Shown: positions 1 to 12,473, counted from the stretch's first letter. The stretch is DNA of 64,000 nucleotides from Torreya grandis (GCA_037957365.1 JARHVA010001189.1:2827501-2891500), one strand, 5' to 3'. Numbers and translations are program-made. Notes: generated from the sequence alone by a model not told the origin.

Positions 1-2178
1 TAGTGATTTTAGTTCAAATTGTGTGTTGTTTCAAAATATTATTTAGATTGACAATTTTAGCATAATAATGATAAGAATTGGATGTCTACAATTTGCCCCT
101 ATTTGAAAGGTGTGACAAGACATTCAATTGAAATAATGTATTTTAAAAGAATAAAAAGGTAATTAAAAATAATTTGGGAGGTAATGATTGAATAAATAAT
201 TAGTGAACCATGACACCCCCTTGAGAGGGTATGCAAGGATGAAAGAGAGGGATGAACTTTCAAAAAAGAGAGAAAGAGTGAAAATAACCCATGGATGAGA
301 TTGAATCTATATGAGCTAATTTTTGCACATACTAATTCTAAATGATCAAAATATAATAGAATATAATGGGCCCCAAGGTTGGGGGAAGTAGAATTCAATC
401 CCAAAATCAAAGTGACACACTTTGACATACCCAAAAAAGGGTGAAAGTTGTGGGTTTAGGGAATGATCAATCTTGAGATAAGTTACACACTTTGAATTTC
501 CAGATCAAGGGAAAAATATGTAGAGCTTAGAATTAAAATAAAAATAAAATGAGAGTATTACTTTAGAGAAATAAGTTTAATTAATTAATAATGTGCCCCA
601 ACAGAATGGATTTGATCAATTGATAAATTGATTTCACCCTAAGAGGGATGATTTGACCTCCAATAATTGATTTTACCCCATAAGGGCTAATTGGATTGAT
701 GATTGTTCTAAATATCATGCCCCAATACGGTAAATCATCAATCATTGTTCAAGGATATAACCTATTTCATAGATTAAATGTGATCAAGAATAAACACAAA
801 TGTGAGGGTCTAATGACTGAAGAAGCCACAAAAAACTAGGCATATGAGGATGCACAAAGTGATGAAAGAAATGATTGGAAGAATAAGGGCAATCAAGTTG
901 ACTTGAGATATGTCATGTATCCAATTTATGATACATAGTCTAGATGGACCTCAAGCCAATGTAGTTATCTTAGGATATGGGAGAAAATGGAATGAGAAAT
1001 GAAGAATAGAGGAAAGATGGTCCAATGTTTAATTGTTTTTATGATATCCTATTTAGGTAGCGGATATGTAAGATAGTGTGTTTAGAGATGATCTTTGGTG
1101 CCACATTGACTATTAGACCTTGGAGAACTTAGTTTTTAATTTATCAAAATCAAATTATGCATCATAAGTATGAATAACTTATAACAACATTGTATTTCAT
1201 TTGTGATTGACCAGTTCAAATGTGAATATTTATAACTAAGGAAAGTGATAAAAATTACCAAAACCAAAGTTATAACTATTTATATTTAAATAAAAAATAA
1301 ACAAAAATAAAGAGAAAAGTAACAATACAAAAATTTATCCTAACTTAAAATCAAGATATTAATGATCAAGATTCAAGTAGGAACACGAATGTATATAAAA
1401 TAAAGCAAGAATACATTGTTAAACAACCTAGAATCAAGATATGAATAATCAAGATCCATATGTATTAACAATGTGTACTTGAAAAATAAACAATTAATAA
1501 AACAAGTTAAATACAAATTTAAACAAGTCAGGCCCAAGTTAAGGATAGACTCAAAATTTTGTTGAAATGTATTCAAAGACAATAGTAAAAAATAAGATAA
1601 AATAATAAAAAAAAGATAAGAAGAAAAACACAACAAAACACCAAGAAAATAAATAAAGAAATAATAAGTGAAGGTGAAAAATGGAGGGAAGGTCACACCT
1701 CCAATGTGTGGAATGGATTGGAACCAACAATGGAATGTGACCCATTAGGGTAGATTGAGGATGTGTAACTAGGTTTATATTTGATAAGTGTTTGTGGATT
1801 TTTGGGGCTTTATACCTCTCTAGGAGATTGTAAGCTAATTTTTCTATTTTTTAGGATTTTGAAATGATTTGAATGTTTTTATAATTTTTTGGGTATCTTA
1901 ACTCATTAGAGATTTACAAGATACCACTCATAAAATGGTGAGAGTGTGGTCTTAAATTACTCATAAAATGGTGAGAGTGTGGTATAAAATTATTGGTAAA
2001 TAGTAATAAGTCAACATAATAATCCCACAGTCATTGGAATTAAAGACTACTAATGGACAAAATAAGAGCCCAACACAATGCTAAACATCACAAATTGCCT
2101 TTGATGGAGCTAATCTAAAGGAAGGGTTCCTTCATGAAGAGAATACAACTTATTAAACTATATGAGGGCATAAACAAA
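1..2178. repeat. Decayed repetitive DNA at the left edge, no gene
   Basis: No supported coding region is seen; the short open frames are low-complexity and AT-driven. Two stretches match a second block on the far side of G1 in the same orientation. Positions 890-1010 (around 'cttaggatatgggagaaaat') match 32155-32260, and 1800-1985 match 32290-32480. This is probably an LTR or untranslated region of an older element whose outer parts lie outside the window. It is the sequence G1 landed in. Confidence 0.5.
1926..1983. repeat. 33-bp tandem duplication
   Basis: The 25-base unit 'actcataaaatggtgagagt...' occurs at 1926 and 1959, a 33-bp period. A diverged two-copy version is present at about 32423-32480, so the tandem duplication predates the duplication of the larger block. 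Confidence 0.75.
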
Positions 2179-2183
2179 GTAGT
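2179..2183 (+). repeat. Left target-site duplication of G1 (gtagt)
   Basis: The five bases directly before the G1 left LTR match gtagc at 29148-29152 directly after the G1 right LTR (4 of 5). This supports a single insertion event for the whole 27-kb composite. Confidence 0.65.
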
Positions 2184-3376
2184 TGCTATATACACGTAAT
2201 ATTTTCAAACTTTTATCAATTACTAGTTCTCTTTATCTTGCAAGAATCTATCAAGTCTCAATCTCACTAAGTGTATGCCTTAAGGGGTTCATCAAGAAAG
2301 GGGTAGGTAGACCATTGGTGCTTTATAGGATTATTTTCCCTTTTACCACTTGTTATATACACACTTATCTCCTAAAAACCATATCCCTAAGCTTGTTCTT
2401 ATCTATTGTACACTCAGTCATTTCCCATCTTTGGTCCCCCTTTTCCTAGCCTAAACCCACTTTTGATTGTTTATAATACTAGGTCGACTGGATCAACCTT
2501 GTACTCTTGTGGGTAAAATTCATTTAGGGTCTAGGTCAGCTCTTTGCCAACCTAGCCGGTGACCTAGTGAATTTTTATCCATAATAGTTCTAGGTCAACT
2601 AGGTTGACACTATCAACCAAAACTTTTAGATAGGATTAGGGTTAAATTTACCTATATATAATATCATTTCACGATTATTTAGAGAAGATAAGAAGATGAA
2701 TAAAGAGTTATTGTGAATTTGCTTATCCACCATTATATTTGAAGATCAATCTTAGGGTTTCATACTTTCTTTAGAAATATGGATCTTGTCTAGTGGAGAA
2801 GTACTTTAGATGCATTGATAGGTTGTATAGCCTAGAGCTGATTTATCCTTGTCATCCTTACATACCAAAACAACCTATTGTAAATCACCTTGTCCAAGGA
2901 AGATGTTGAGGCTCAATAGGTTCATCTTCAAAGGTAAGTATTCTTAACTTTGTTCCTCCTTTGTAAGAGTAGACAGAATGCATTTGTAATTATCTTCTAT
3001 GCATTAAGATTCCATATACATTGATGTGAGTATATGTCTTTTATGCATGTTTAATTCTATTATTTCTTACCCCCACTTTATTCCATAATATTTGGTGAGC
3101 ACTATGTTAGACTTTACTTTACTTGTTATTAATTTAGTGAATATGAAAACATAGGGAATAGTTAGGGTTATTCCATGATTGTGCTTGATGAGAGCCTTTG
3201 GAAACCTCCCTAGTATTGTTTATTATGATAAAAGATCCCCTAATTGTATCTATAAGATCCCCATATTGGTCATGTTCTTGATTATCTAATATATCCCTAA
3301 TTGGAAGTGTAAGTATGATCTATCTTTTCTAAGTTAGGATTGATTTATAGACATGATGCATTTTTGATTACATACA
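2184..3376 (+). repeat. G1 left LTR
   Basis: This is about 1.19 kb, alignable end to end with 27944-29147 and with 51964-53132. It starts near 'tgctatatacacgtaatat' and ends in 'gattacataca'. Shared landmarks are the GTYRAC motifs, a TATA box at 2651, the 'tggatcttgtct' segment and 'gtgagtatatgtc'. The exact first base is uncertain by one or two positions. Confidence 0.8.
2651..2660 (+). promoter_or_regulatory. LTR TATA box (cctatatata)
   Basis: A TATA box in a conserved position about 470 bases into the LTR. Equivalents are ctatataaac at 52421 in G2 and an expanded TA run at 28412 in the right LTR. It is followed by a conserved 'agagaagataagaag' segment that is probably near the transcript start. 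Confidence 0.5.
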
Positions 3377-3399
3377 TTCTGGTGAACCTGATGTGAATC
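3377..3399 (+). other. Candidate primer-binding site of G1
   Basis: 'ttctggtgaacctgatgtga' begins directly after the LTR end and is conserved in G2 at 53133 ('ttctggtgaatccaatgtga') but absent after the right LTR at 29148. Position and the TGG start fit a primer-binding site. I could not assign the tRNA. Confidence 0.5.
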
Positions 3400-4307
3400 T
3401 AACCCTTGTAGATTTTATTTCACATTTTCATTATTTTATCATTTTATTTATTATTTTTCTATATTTATGATACTAGGTCGATAGTGCCAATATAAGTTCT
3501 AACTTCTATGCATATGTTTAACACACAATCACATCAAAATGACTCTATTTTATTTATGAACGTCTTCATTAGATACAAGCTACTGGGTCGAATAGGTTGA
3601 CACAATATAGATTTTCACTTCCAAATAGGCTATTAGGTCGACCTTGTCAACACAATACACTTCCAAACTTCTAGAAAACATACTAGGTCAACACTATCAA
3701 TATAGTATTCTTCACAAGTATCAACAAATAGCGAATTGTAGAACTAGGTTGACTTAGTCGACATAGTTGGTAGAATTTTCAAGTAAAAATCAAAGCACTT
3801 CAAAAACAATGACACTTTCCTTTACATCTCCTAACCCACCAAGGTTCCTTTCTTTATTTCTCTATCATTTATATTATTCATTATAGTTCCATTTTTCATA
3901 GTTTGTATTGTTTAAAATTTCCCTTATATAATAAACTAGGTCGACCTGGTCAACTTAGTTCTATATTCTATCTTCTATCTAAAGGACTAGGTCAACACAA
4001 TCAACATAGTTTTTAATAGACCCTTGCTTCAATAGTATAGTAATGACACCATTAATTCTATAAAGTAATCTCTATATACACTATCATTTGAATTGACACT
4101 ATATTATGTTTTAATGTTAGAATTAACATCTATATTCTACTAATTACTTCACACTTTCACTTTCAATTACTTACATGCTTAGAATAGATCACATAGTCTA
4201 ATTAGGTGGATTTTCAATATACCATTTAGTTTCACTATTTTTCTCTTTCTTGCATACATTACCAAATCACATAGTCTTAAAATATATTTAAACAATTGTC
4301 TACCCAA

Positions 4308-4447
4308 GGCCTACCTACTTATATTTCATCACCAAGGGGGAAGCTAACTTGGTTTTCTAGCCAAGTATAAACACATGGTTAATGGTATATATTAGCAACA
4401 CACCTGGCACCCTTATCGTTGCGGTGTGTGAAGTGAGGGGGTAGGCC
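4308..4447 (+). other. Conserved foldable RNA module in the G leader
   Basis: Stems can be read directly. An outer stem pairs ggcctacc (4308-4315) with ggtaggcc (4440-4447). One hairpin pairs acttgg (4347-4352) with ccaagt (4361-4366); another pairs gcaac (4395-4399) with gttgc (4418-4422). G2 keeps the module at 54039-54180. This part of the leader is better conserved than its surroundings. It lies upstream of gag, where packaging or dimerisation signals sit in retroelements. Function is inference. Confidence 0.5.
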
Positions 4448-5071
4448 CCAATACCAAGCCAGTACCATTGAAAACATAGATCCCTTTTAACATAAACATC
4501 CTAAAACTATCCATATATTAATTTTTATTTCCTTACTTTTATCCAAACTTCTTATCATACTTAAAATCATCCTCTAATAATCTAACAACATTCAGGATGA
4601 CCACTTAGTTAACATTTAATTTCCAAGTTGATTGCTTGTTCTTTGTTCATTGTATGTTGTATTATAAAAACTTGCATTGGCTAGCATTGGTGCAAGGTTT
4701 TGTGTTGTATGCCTTAGTTAGATCATCCTCATTGACCTAATTAATTGTGTGTTTCCTTTCATTTCTTACTTTCAAAAGTACTTGTAATTTTTTTCTTGTT
4801 TTAATACACTATTATTCTATTCGACATAGTCTCTTATAGACTATTTATTTCCCCTACCTGTAGTACCGAGTCAACCTTATCAACATAATATTATTTTTTA
4901 CCCCTTAGGATATAGTACTAGGTTGACCCTGTTGACTCTGTATCCTTATCTACCTATTTTTTATCCCAAATTATAGTACTAGGTCGACCCTATCAACTCT
5001 TATCCTTATTTTCTTAGTTTTTAGACCTTATTTGTAGTACTAGGTCAACCCATTATACTATATACTCTTAT

Positions 5072-5076
5072 CTACC
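5072..5076 (+). repeat. Left TSD of M (ctacc)
   Basis: Identical to ctacc at 12469-12473 on the other side of M. Confidence 0.85.
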
Positions 5077-7446
5077 TATTATATGCTTAGGATATACCCT
5101 AGCTAAGAAGGGGAGTGTTCAAGTCCTATTTCTCAAACCTTGTCCAACATGGGACCCTAGACTGTGGGTTACCTAAACTTGGGTCAGACCTCTAGAGTTT
5201 TTAATGAGGTTATCTCTTCAGATTGTTTGTTATAGTTCTCACCTAAGACCTAAATAGGTTGGGATGAAAGGAGAGAAGGAGTTGAATGAATTAAAACCTA
5301 CTATAAGTGTGGTGATGCACCATGAATTCATTATATTCATTCATAGGATTGAACTCTTAACACACTAATAGACTATGAATAGACTTAACACAATGCCTAA
5401 AATGGTTTCCAAGAAAAAGTGCTTCACATAGAGGTTAATTTTATTGACTTATGCTAGAGGAAAATGAGGGTAAGGCCTAATTGAAGCAAATTATAGTCAT
5501 CAATCCACTTTATACCTGACACATCAACATTATGACACACTAGATGACTTGCAAGGAAATCTTGTTAGCACTTAGGTTAAACTTGAACCTACAAAGGGAA
5601 GATTTAACCACTTTTGTATATCAAAAAAATAAAAAACACTAAGCATAGATTAGTAAACAATTATGAGTGTTTTTATCATTAATCTAAGAGGTTTATGTGT
5701 ATAAATTTTGGTATAGTCTAGTCATACCAACCCCTAAGGGATGAAAATCAAGATCTCAAAGCTAGTATTTATAGGAAGAAAGAAGGTAAAAGAGAAAGAA
5801 ATTAGAAATAAAGGAGTCATTAATGATCCAATTCCACTCATAATAACCATCACCATAATCCTTCTCAAGCCTTCCCCTACATTAATGTCACCGTATTATT
5901 TTCTAGCATGATGGAGAATGTGAAGATCAAGACTAGTTATAGGAAGCAATCCCCATTGTCGCATGAATGCTTCTTGATCTCTTATACATTAATGCACTTA
6001 ACTATAAGGATAAAATAATCATCTTCATGCACCTGATAGAGCCATGATTGTGTTTGCTTTAGGTGGATATTTTTTAGAGATATGACTATGTAAAAGGATG
6101 AGACATTCCACCATGTCTCATTTTTGTCTACATGTGCTCTAACCTGAATATGGGTCTTTAATATAGATTGAAAACCAATCAAATTTATTGGTTTTCATAT
6201 AGTCATTATATCAGTGAAGATCCATAGATTTCAAAACTTTGTTTTAGACTATATTAGGTTTAAACAAACCTATCATGTCTCTAAACTTTAATGGTAATAG
6301 ATCCTCATTATTAGTAATTTTGACTGTATGGATACATTTAATTGTGGCATTTGACCAAGTTCTAATTGTGACATATCTCTTTGAAGCATTTAATCTTGGT
6401 TCAACTTGAACCGTATTCAACTTCTACTTGAAATCTCCTATTCTCAAATTTTATTATCAACCAATGATCTTGATCTAGGCCTTCGACATTAAGAGACTTG
6501 GTAATTATGCATTTATCCTTAGGATACACTATTAGTTTCATTTGATATTATGCTTTCACCATGCATTTACCTCACATTTAATTTGAGCTTATTGACCCTT
6601 TGACCCTATACACATCATTGATCTTCATTTATATGGATCTAATGTGTATAGTTGATTTACCTAATAGTTGATGCAGTCATGACACTTGGTAACTATGTAT
6701 TTATCTTTGAGATTAACTAACTTATTAAACTTTCACCTATTTTTGATTTGATTTGGTATAATGAATAATGCACCATTGATCAGCTTGTACCCACTAGCTT
6801 TGTCATTCACCATGCACCATTAGATCCTTGTATAGGCACATGAGATCTTGCCACTTATCAACTGCATGTTCAATTTTAAGATACACTAACCTTTTAAATG
6901 TGATATTGTCATTGATCTTCAATTTATGATTTAACATGCTCTATTGGATCTTCCAAACCCACTAATATTGTTGATCACCCACTCACCATTGGATCTTGAC
7001 TTGAGATTACATGATTTAGCCTCTTGTCATCTGCACGTTCATCCTTGGAACATTTAAATTCAAATGCCTATTTCATAAGGCCCAAATTTGACATCTACAC
7101 ATATGTCCCACTCTACTAGTTTAAATTTGAGGACTTGTATATTGAGATAGAAAACTCATCAAGATATAAATTTTATAGAGAATGTTCAAAGCATGAAAAA
7201 CATCATGTCCATGAAATATTTTTACTTTCATTTATTCCATAGGTGTACTTATGAAATGTACAACTAGACTGACCTATTAATCCCTGTATGATTTTTAAAT
7301 GATAGTATGGCTTCTCTAGGCTTGTGTTAGTCATTTTTCCTTTAAACTAGGGCACTAAAGGCATAAAAAGTAAGATAAACTAAAGACCATCAAGATTTTT
7401 GAATGATGAGATTTGACATTTGGATCATGAGGCCAAAATGTTAACA
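5077..7446 (-). repeat. M LTR, left copy
   Basis: 2370 bp, matching 10097-12468 over its full length, including 'agctaagaaggggagtgttc' at 5101 and 10121 and the terminal 'gaggccaaaatgttaaca'. Substitutions between the copies are frequent, so the insertion is old. Confidence 0.88.
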
Positions 7447-7450
7447 TTTT

Positions 7451-7468
7451 TGATGACTCTAATGGGAA
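7451..7468 (+). other. Primer-binding-site-like sequence inside M
   Basis: 'tgatgactctaatgggaa' lies four bases inside the left LTR and resembles the TGGCGACTC...TGGGGA class used by some plant Ty3/gypsy elements, with mostly transition differences. It argues for plus orientation of M, against the minus-strand coding signal. Confidence 0.35.
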
Positions 7469-8269
7469 GCATGCTTGCTATGCTTGAGAACCCAAACACT
7501 TCCATTACTTCTTGGATTCATGAAATAATGATAAATTTGAACCTTGATTGTAAGAAACCTCTTGAAAAAGACAACAACCACAAAAATAAGAAAGGAAACA
7601 CACAAAATAGGGAAACTAAACTAAACAAAGTAAGAGTGAATAGACAAATGTCCTAGGACAACAATTGGAGGAAAACATGAAAACTACTCTAATATGTATA
7701 GGGTTTAAACTTCACAAGTACCTTCTTCATAGATCAAATGGGAAGCTATATTTTCCATCATGAAACCTTAAAATATTATTTACATCTCTTGATAGCTCTC
7801 TTTTATAGTGAAGAGAAATTATATCCTCATGTCTCCTTGATGATGCAATTGGGATCCCAAGTTCATTATAAATTACATGGATTGAGGCTACAAACCCAAG
7901 ACCCAATCATCCTTCTCCTAGATCCTTTTATTTTACAATAATTCTACCAATTCTTCTTTATTCATTGGTTACTAATGATCTAATGTAAGTTCCATTGTGC
8001 CTTCATTCTAATCCTTATGAATAAGTGACTTGTCAAGGTCAACATGATTGACCTCTTATATCTCTTTAGGTAGGATGGATGATAAGACATATTTATTTAA
8101 TTTGTGTTTAGGAGAAATTATTTGAGGTATTAGATCAATAAAAACTTGTTCATTCTTCTCATATTCATTCACTTGATTTTCTTATAAGCCAACTTTAGCA
8201 ACTGATTAGTTTTTAAGATCTTTAATAAGAAGTGTAAGATCTTGAATAACTTGATATTATTTGAAAATA

Positions 8270-9960
8270 TGCATATATTACTACTAAAAATCCCCATTAT
8301 TACCTTGATGCTCATTTTCCTTGGCTAGGCTACACTCATCAATGGTCAATTCTACAAGTTCTTGACAAGCATTTTGATGTGGGATAACTAGTATGTGATC
8401 AAGAGGCTCTCAAAAAATGACCTTCTATGACACATCAAAAACTTCTTCTTCATGGCTCTCAAAAAATTACCTTCTATGACACATTAAAAACTTCTTCTTC
8501 ATGGCTCTCATCTTCTACTTGTACTTATTACTGCAACTCATCTTTTTTGACAATATGGAAGAATGAATCATGTTAGTTCCTGCCAATAGGTGTCCCAAGA
8601 ACCATTTCCTCCTCAAGATAATCCAAATCATCATCATTAGTTATAAGTTCAATCTAACTTTGAATGTTTACCTATTTAATAATGGGTTATCTCTCTATAA
8701 GTGGCATAGAAGATCCTTAGAGTGACTCCAAGAGAGATGAAACATATACCACATTCCTTTCATCTAGCTACTTGTATTCAATAATCACCACTTCCTCCTT
8801 TTGAATATAAATTTGGATGGTCTCCATGAGGGAAAAGAATTAGATTCTTGAGGGAGGGGTGGGGATTAAGTAACTTTGGGTTTTCTTGACAATGTGATTT
8901 AGTTCCAAGATGGAAATTTGGGCTCATGGCTTTCCTGCATAGCGTGCATTGTGTCTTGAGGAATGAAAGAAGGTATGTGTAGTTGAGGTGATGTTACATT
9001 TATAGATAAAAAGTTCTGGTATAAATGTTTATCCACTTCAATTTTCCTAGCAAGGGAGGCTTCAAAATCAGAACTTGATTGCTCTTGAGGGTTGGATCTT
9101 TCAACACAAATTTGCCTTTCCTACTAGACTATCCCTTGGATAGATTTCCATGAGGGGAAGGTTAAGAGGAGTTTGGGGAACTATTATTACCTTGAAACTA
9201 ATTTGGTAAAGGATTATGAGTGGTGATGGGAAGCTCAACATGAGGCTAACATAGAGTGAATGAGGGAAGGCAAGATGGGTAATTAGGTGTTTGATGTTCT
9301 TCATGGGTTGATAACCTCTCCTTAACTTAGGAGATGAGTCCATTTATGCCAAGCATGTCACTATTATATCTAGAATAACCTCTCTTAATGAAATACATCC
9401 AACTTTATTTTGCCTATTGCACTAAAGTTTTAACTACCCTAATGACATGTTTTGGAATTTTCTATCCATACCCCTTAAATGTATCAATGTTTATCATATT
9501 ATTTTCATGGTCCAATAGGTCTTATTTAAGGCTAGATATAGAATGGCTTGGGACATTAGTAGGATGTTTAGGAATGTCATGCTACTACCATGAATGATCA
9601 AAATGGTAATTAGGCCATAGAGAGGGTAGATGAGACTCAAAGTAGGTTTGATGATATTGGTAATAAGGGGGCTCATAATAGGATTAGGGAAGGGGTAATA
9701 TTATGATGGATTAACTATTCATAGGGAGGATTAGGGAAATACTCCTAAATGTATGACTGATATAGGTTATCGTACTACTAGTGAGGATCATAGCATGGTT
9801 GATCATGCTTATCAAAAGGCTAATACAGATCATGGTAGGGATGATAGGGGTCATGATAATCATAAAAAGATGTATATAGATCATCTTAAAACTACTGATG
9901 AGGAGAATAAAGATAGAACACTTCTCTATAGGCTGCCATAGCTTAGAAAACATGAAAATA
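8270..9960 (-). pseudogene. Decayed Gag-like low-complexity protein inside M
   Basis: On the minus strand a protein-like reading runs through many stops and frameshifts. It starts with a Tyr/Asp/His/Pro-rich stretch (for example FYDYHDPYHPYHDLY, about 9880-9830), passes through a Ser/Asn/Pro/Gln-rich middle around 9300-9100, and ends in an acidic part with LEEEMVLGTPIGRN near 8630-8580. Most stops are TAA or TAG where Gln would fit the composition. I recognise no capsid, knuckle or enzyme motif, so 'Gag-like' rests on composition and position. H at 47270-47500 has a similar Tyr/Gln/Pro/Asp-rich stretch. Confidence 0.45.
8405..8509. repeat. 49-bp tandem duplication in M
   Basis: The unit 'ggctctcaaaaaatgacctt...' repeats at 8405 and 8454 with a third partial start at 8503, with few differences. 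It duplicates an acidic ESHEEEVF segment in the minus-strand reading. Confidence 0.8.
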
Positions 9961-10096
9961 ACTAAAACCATGAAAAATAATATGCCCCTTACTTTAAAAT
10001 AAGGACCAAGGAGTACTTTAAACTACTTATAAAGATGAATGTGCTATATAATTACTTCAATATATAAAATTAGGTCCCACCAAGCATGGCAAAAAC

Positions 10097-12468
10097 TATT
10101 AGAGGCTTAGGCTGCACCCTAGCTAAGAAGGGGAGTGTTCAGTTCCTCTTGATTAAACCTATTCCAACATGGAAATGACCCTAGGCTATGGGTTACCTAA
10201 AATTGGGTCACACTTCTAGGTTTTTTAATGATGTTATATCCTTATATTTTTTTTTATAGTGTTCAAATAAGACCTAAATAGGTTGGGATAAAAAGAGAGG
10301 AGTTGTATGAATGAAAACCTACTCTAAGTGTGGTGATGTACCATGAATTCATTGTATCCACTCATAGGCTTGAACTCTTGACACACTAATGGATTATGAA
10401 TAGACTTAACATAGTGCCTATAATGGTTTCCAAGTATAAGTGATTCATATAGAGGTCAATTTAATTGACTTAGGCTAGAGGGAAATGAGGGTAAGTCCTG
10501 ATTGAAATCACTTAAAGTCAACAATCCACTCTATACCTAAAACATCAACAATATGACACACTAGATGACTTGTAAGGAAAGATTATTATTACTTAGGTTA
10601 AACTTGAACCTGAAAAGGGAAGATTAAACCACCTTTTCATATCAAACAAATACAAAACACTAAGCAAAGATTGGTAAACAAATATAATTGTCTTTTTCAT
10701 TAATCTAAGAGGTGCATGTGTACAAATTTTAGAAGAGTCTAGTCATACCATCCCTTGAGGAATGGAAATCAAGAGATTAAAGCTAGTAATTATAAACATA
10801 AATAAGAGAAGAGAGAAAAAAATTTGCACTAAATGAGTTATTAATGAGCCTAATTCCACTCAAAAAAATCACCACCATTATCCTTCTTAAGCCTTCCCCT
10901 ACATTAATGTCACTGTATCTTTTTCTGGCATGATAAAGAATGTGAAGATCAAGACTAGTTATAAGAAGCAATCCCAACCAATACATGAATCCTTCTCAAG
11001 ATCCTATGCATTATTTCCCTTCACTATAAGGATAAAATACTCAAATTCATGTACCTAATAGAGCCATGATTATGTCTACTTTGGGCAGCTATTTTTCAGA
11101 GTTATGACTATGTCAAAGAATGGGACACTCCACCATATCTCATTTATGTCTGCATTTGTTCTAACTTGAATATGGATCTTTACTATATATTGAAAACCAA
11201 TCCAATTAATTAGTTTTCATATAGTCATTATATCAATGAAGATCTAAATATTGCATAACTTTATTCTAAACTATATTAGGTTTAAATAAACCTATCATGT
11301 CTCTAAACTTTAATGGTAATAGAGCCTCATTATTAGTAATTTTGACTATATGGATACATCTACTTGTGATATTCAACCAATATCTAATGGTGACATATAT
11401 CTTTGAAGCATTTTTTCTTGGTTTGATCTAAACCATATTTAGTTTTTTGCTTGAAATCTCTTATCTTTGAATTTTAGTATCAGCCACTATTCTTGATCCA
11501 AGCCTTCAAGATTAAGACACTTGGAAAGTATGTGTTTATCCTCAAGATACACTATCAATTTCTTTTAATCCTATTATTTAAAATGCATCAAACTTATATT
11601 TAATCTAAATTCACTAATCCTTTGACCTTATACACACCATCAATCTTCCTTTATATGGATTGAATGCATACTATTGATTTCCCTTATAGTTGATGCAATC
11701 ATAACACTTGAAATCTATGCATTTATCTTTGAGATTCACTAAATTTTTGACCTTTCACCCATTTTTGATCTACTTTGGTATGATGGATCATGCACCATTG
11801 ATCAACTTGGACCATCTAGCTTTGTTATTCACCACATGCTATTAGATCTTTATATGGTCACTCGAGATCTTGCCACTTATCATCTGTACATTCAATTTTA
11901 AGATACACTAACCTTTTAACTTTGAGATCATCATTGAACTTTGATTTAAAATTTAACATGCTTCATTGGATCTTTAAGACCCACTAACATCACTGATTAC
12001 CTACTCACCATTGGATCTTGACTTTAGCTTCCACTATTTTGACACTTTTTAGTTACATGTTCATCCTTAAAACATTTGAATTCAAATGGCTATTTCACAA
12101 GGCCCAAATTTGATGTTTTTGCACACATCCCACTCTACTAGTTCAACTTTGAGGACTTGTATTTTGAGATATAAACCTCATCAAGATATAAATGTTGTAG
12201 ATAATGTTTAAGGCATGAAAAAAAACGTGTCCATGCAATCTTTTGGCTTTGGTTGATTTTATAAGTGTACTTATGAATGCATAGTTAGACTAACTTGTTC
12301 ATCCCTACATGACATTTAAATGATAGTTTGGCTTCTCTAGGCCTATGTTAGGCATTTTAACTTTAAATTAGGGTAGTACAAGGCATTAAAGGCAAGATTA
12401 AATAAATACCATCAAGAGTTTATAATGATGAGGGTTGACATTTGGCTCATGAGGCCAAAATGTTAACA
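10097..12468 (-). repeat. M LTR, right copy
   Basis: 2372 bp. It begins 'tattagaggcttagg', ends 'aatgttaaca', and is followed directly by the ctacc TSD. See the left copy. Confidence 0.88.
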
Positions 12469-12473
12469 CTACC
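12469..12473 (+). repeat. Right TSD of M (ctacc)
   Basis: Matches 5072-5076 exactly. G1 leader sequence resumes here and reaches the gag start 60 bases later. Confidence 0.85.

Larger units (their letters stand above)
2481..5055 (+). promoter_or_regulatory. Phased GTYRAC-N3-RTYRAC motif array
   Basis: At least twelve copies of a 15-bp unit, two HincII-like palindromes 9 bp apart and usually preceded by 'tactag', lie in the LTR and leader. Examples are GTCGAC-tgg-ATCAAC at 2483, GTCGAC-ctg-GTCAAC near 3941, GTTGAC-tta-GTCGAC near 3747 and GTTGAC-cct-GTTGAC near 4922. At 2594-2617 three palindromes are in register. The GTCGAC/GTCAAC/GTTGAC variants are what CpG deamination of a palindromic GTCGAC would give. 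Each half-site contains TTGAC, the core of the WRKY W-box; a regulatory role is inference. Confidence 0.7.
5077..12468 (-). mobile_element. M: long-LTR, RT-less (LARD-like) element
   Basis: Two direct repeats of about 2.37 kb (5077-7446 and 10097-12468) flank 2.65 kb of internal DNA, with a perfect 5-bp TSD (ctacc). The ends are near-inverted: tattag, probably from tgttag, at the left and ttaaca at the right. Long LTRs with a short internal region and no pol match the class called large retrotransposon derivatives. Orientation is not settled. A decayed protein reads on the minus strand, with 'tttttgccatgcttggtggg' as its possible primer site next to 10096. On the plus strand, 'tgatgactctaatgggaag' at 7451 resembles a decayed TGGCGACTC...TGGGGA primer site. 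The insertion lies in the G1 leader. Confidence 0.85.

Noticed and set aside
1373..1745. Minus-strand open frames rich in Phe, Leu and Tyr, suggestive of membrane proteins
   Set aside because: They are reverse complements of an A-rich stretch; no start context, conservation or domain was seen.
2481..5055. GTYRAC array considered as a CRISPR or satellite array
   Set aside because: Units are dispersed at irregular distances, lack uniform spacers, and lie in a plant retrotransposon LTR and leader.
9753..9941. Plus-strand His/Asp/Arg-rich open frame in M
   Set aside because: It is the reverse shadow of the Tyr/His/Pro-rich minus-strand reading, which is longer and more protein-like.
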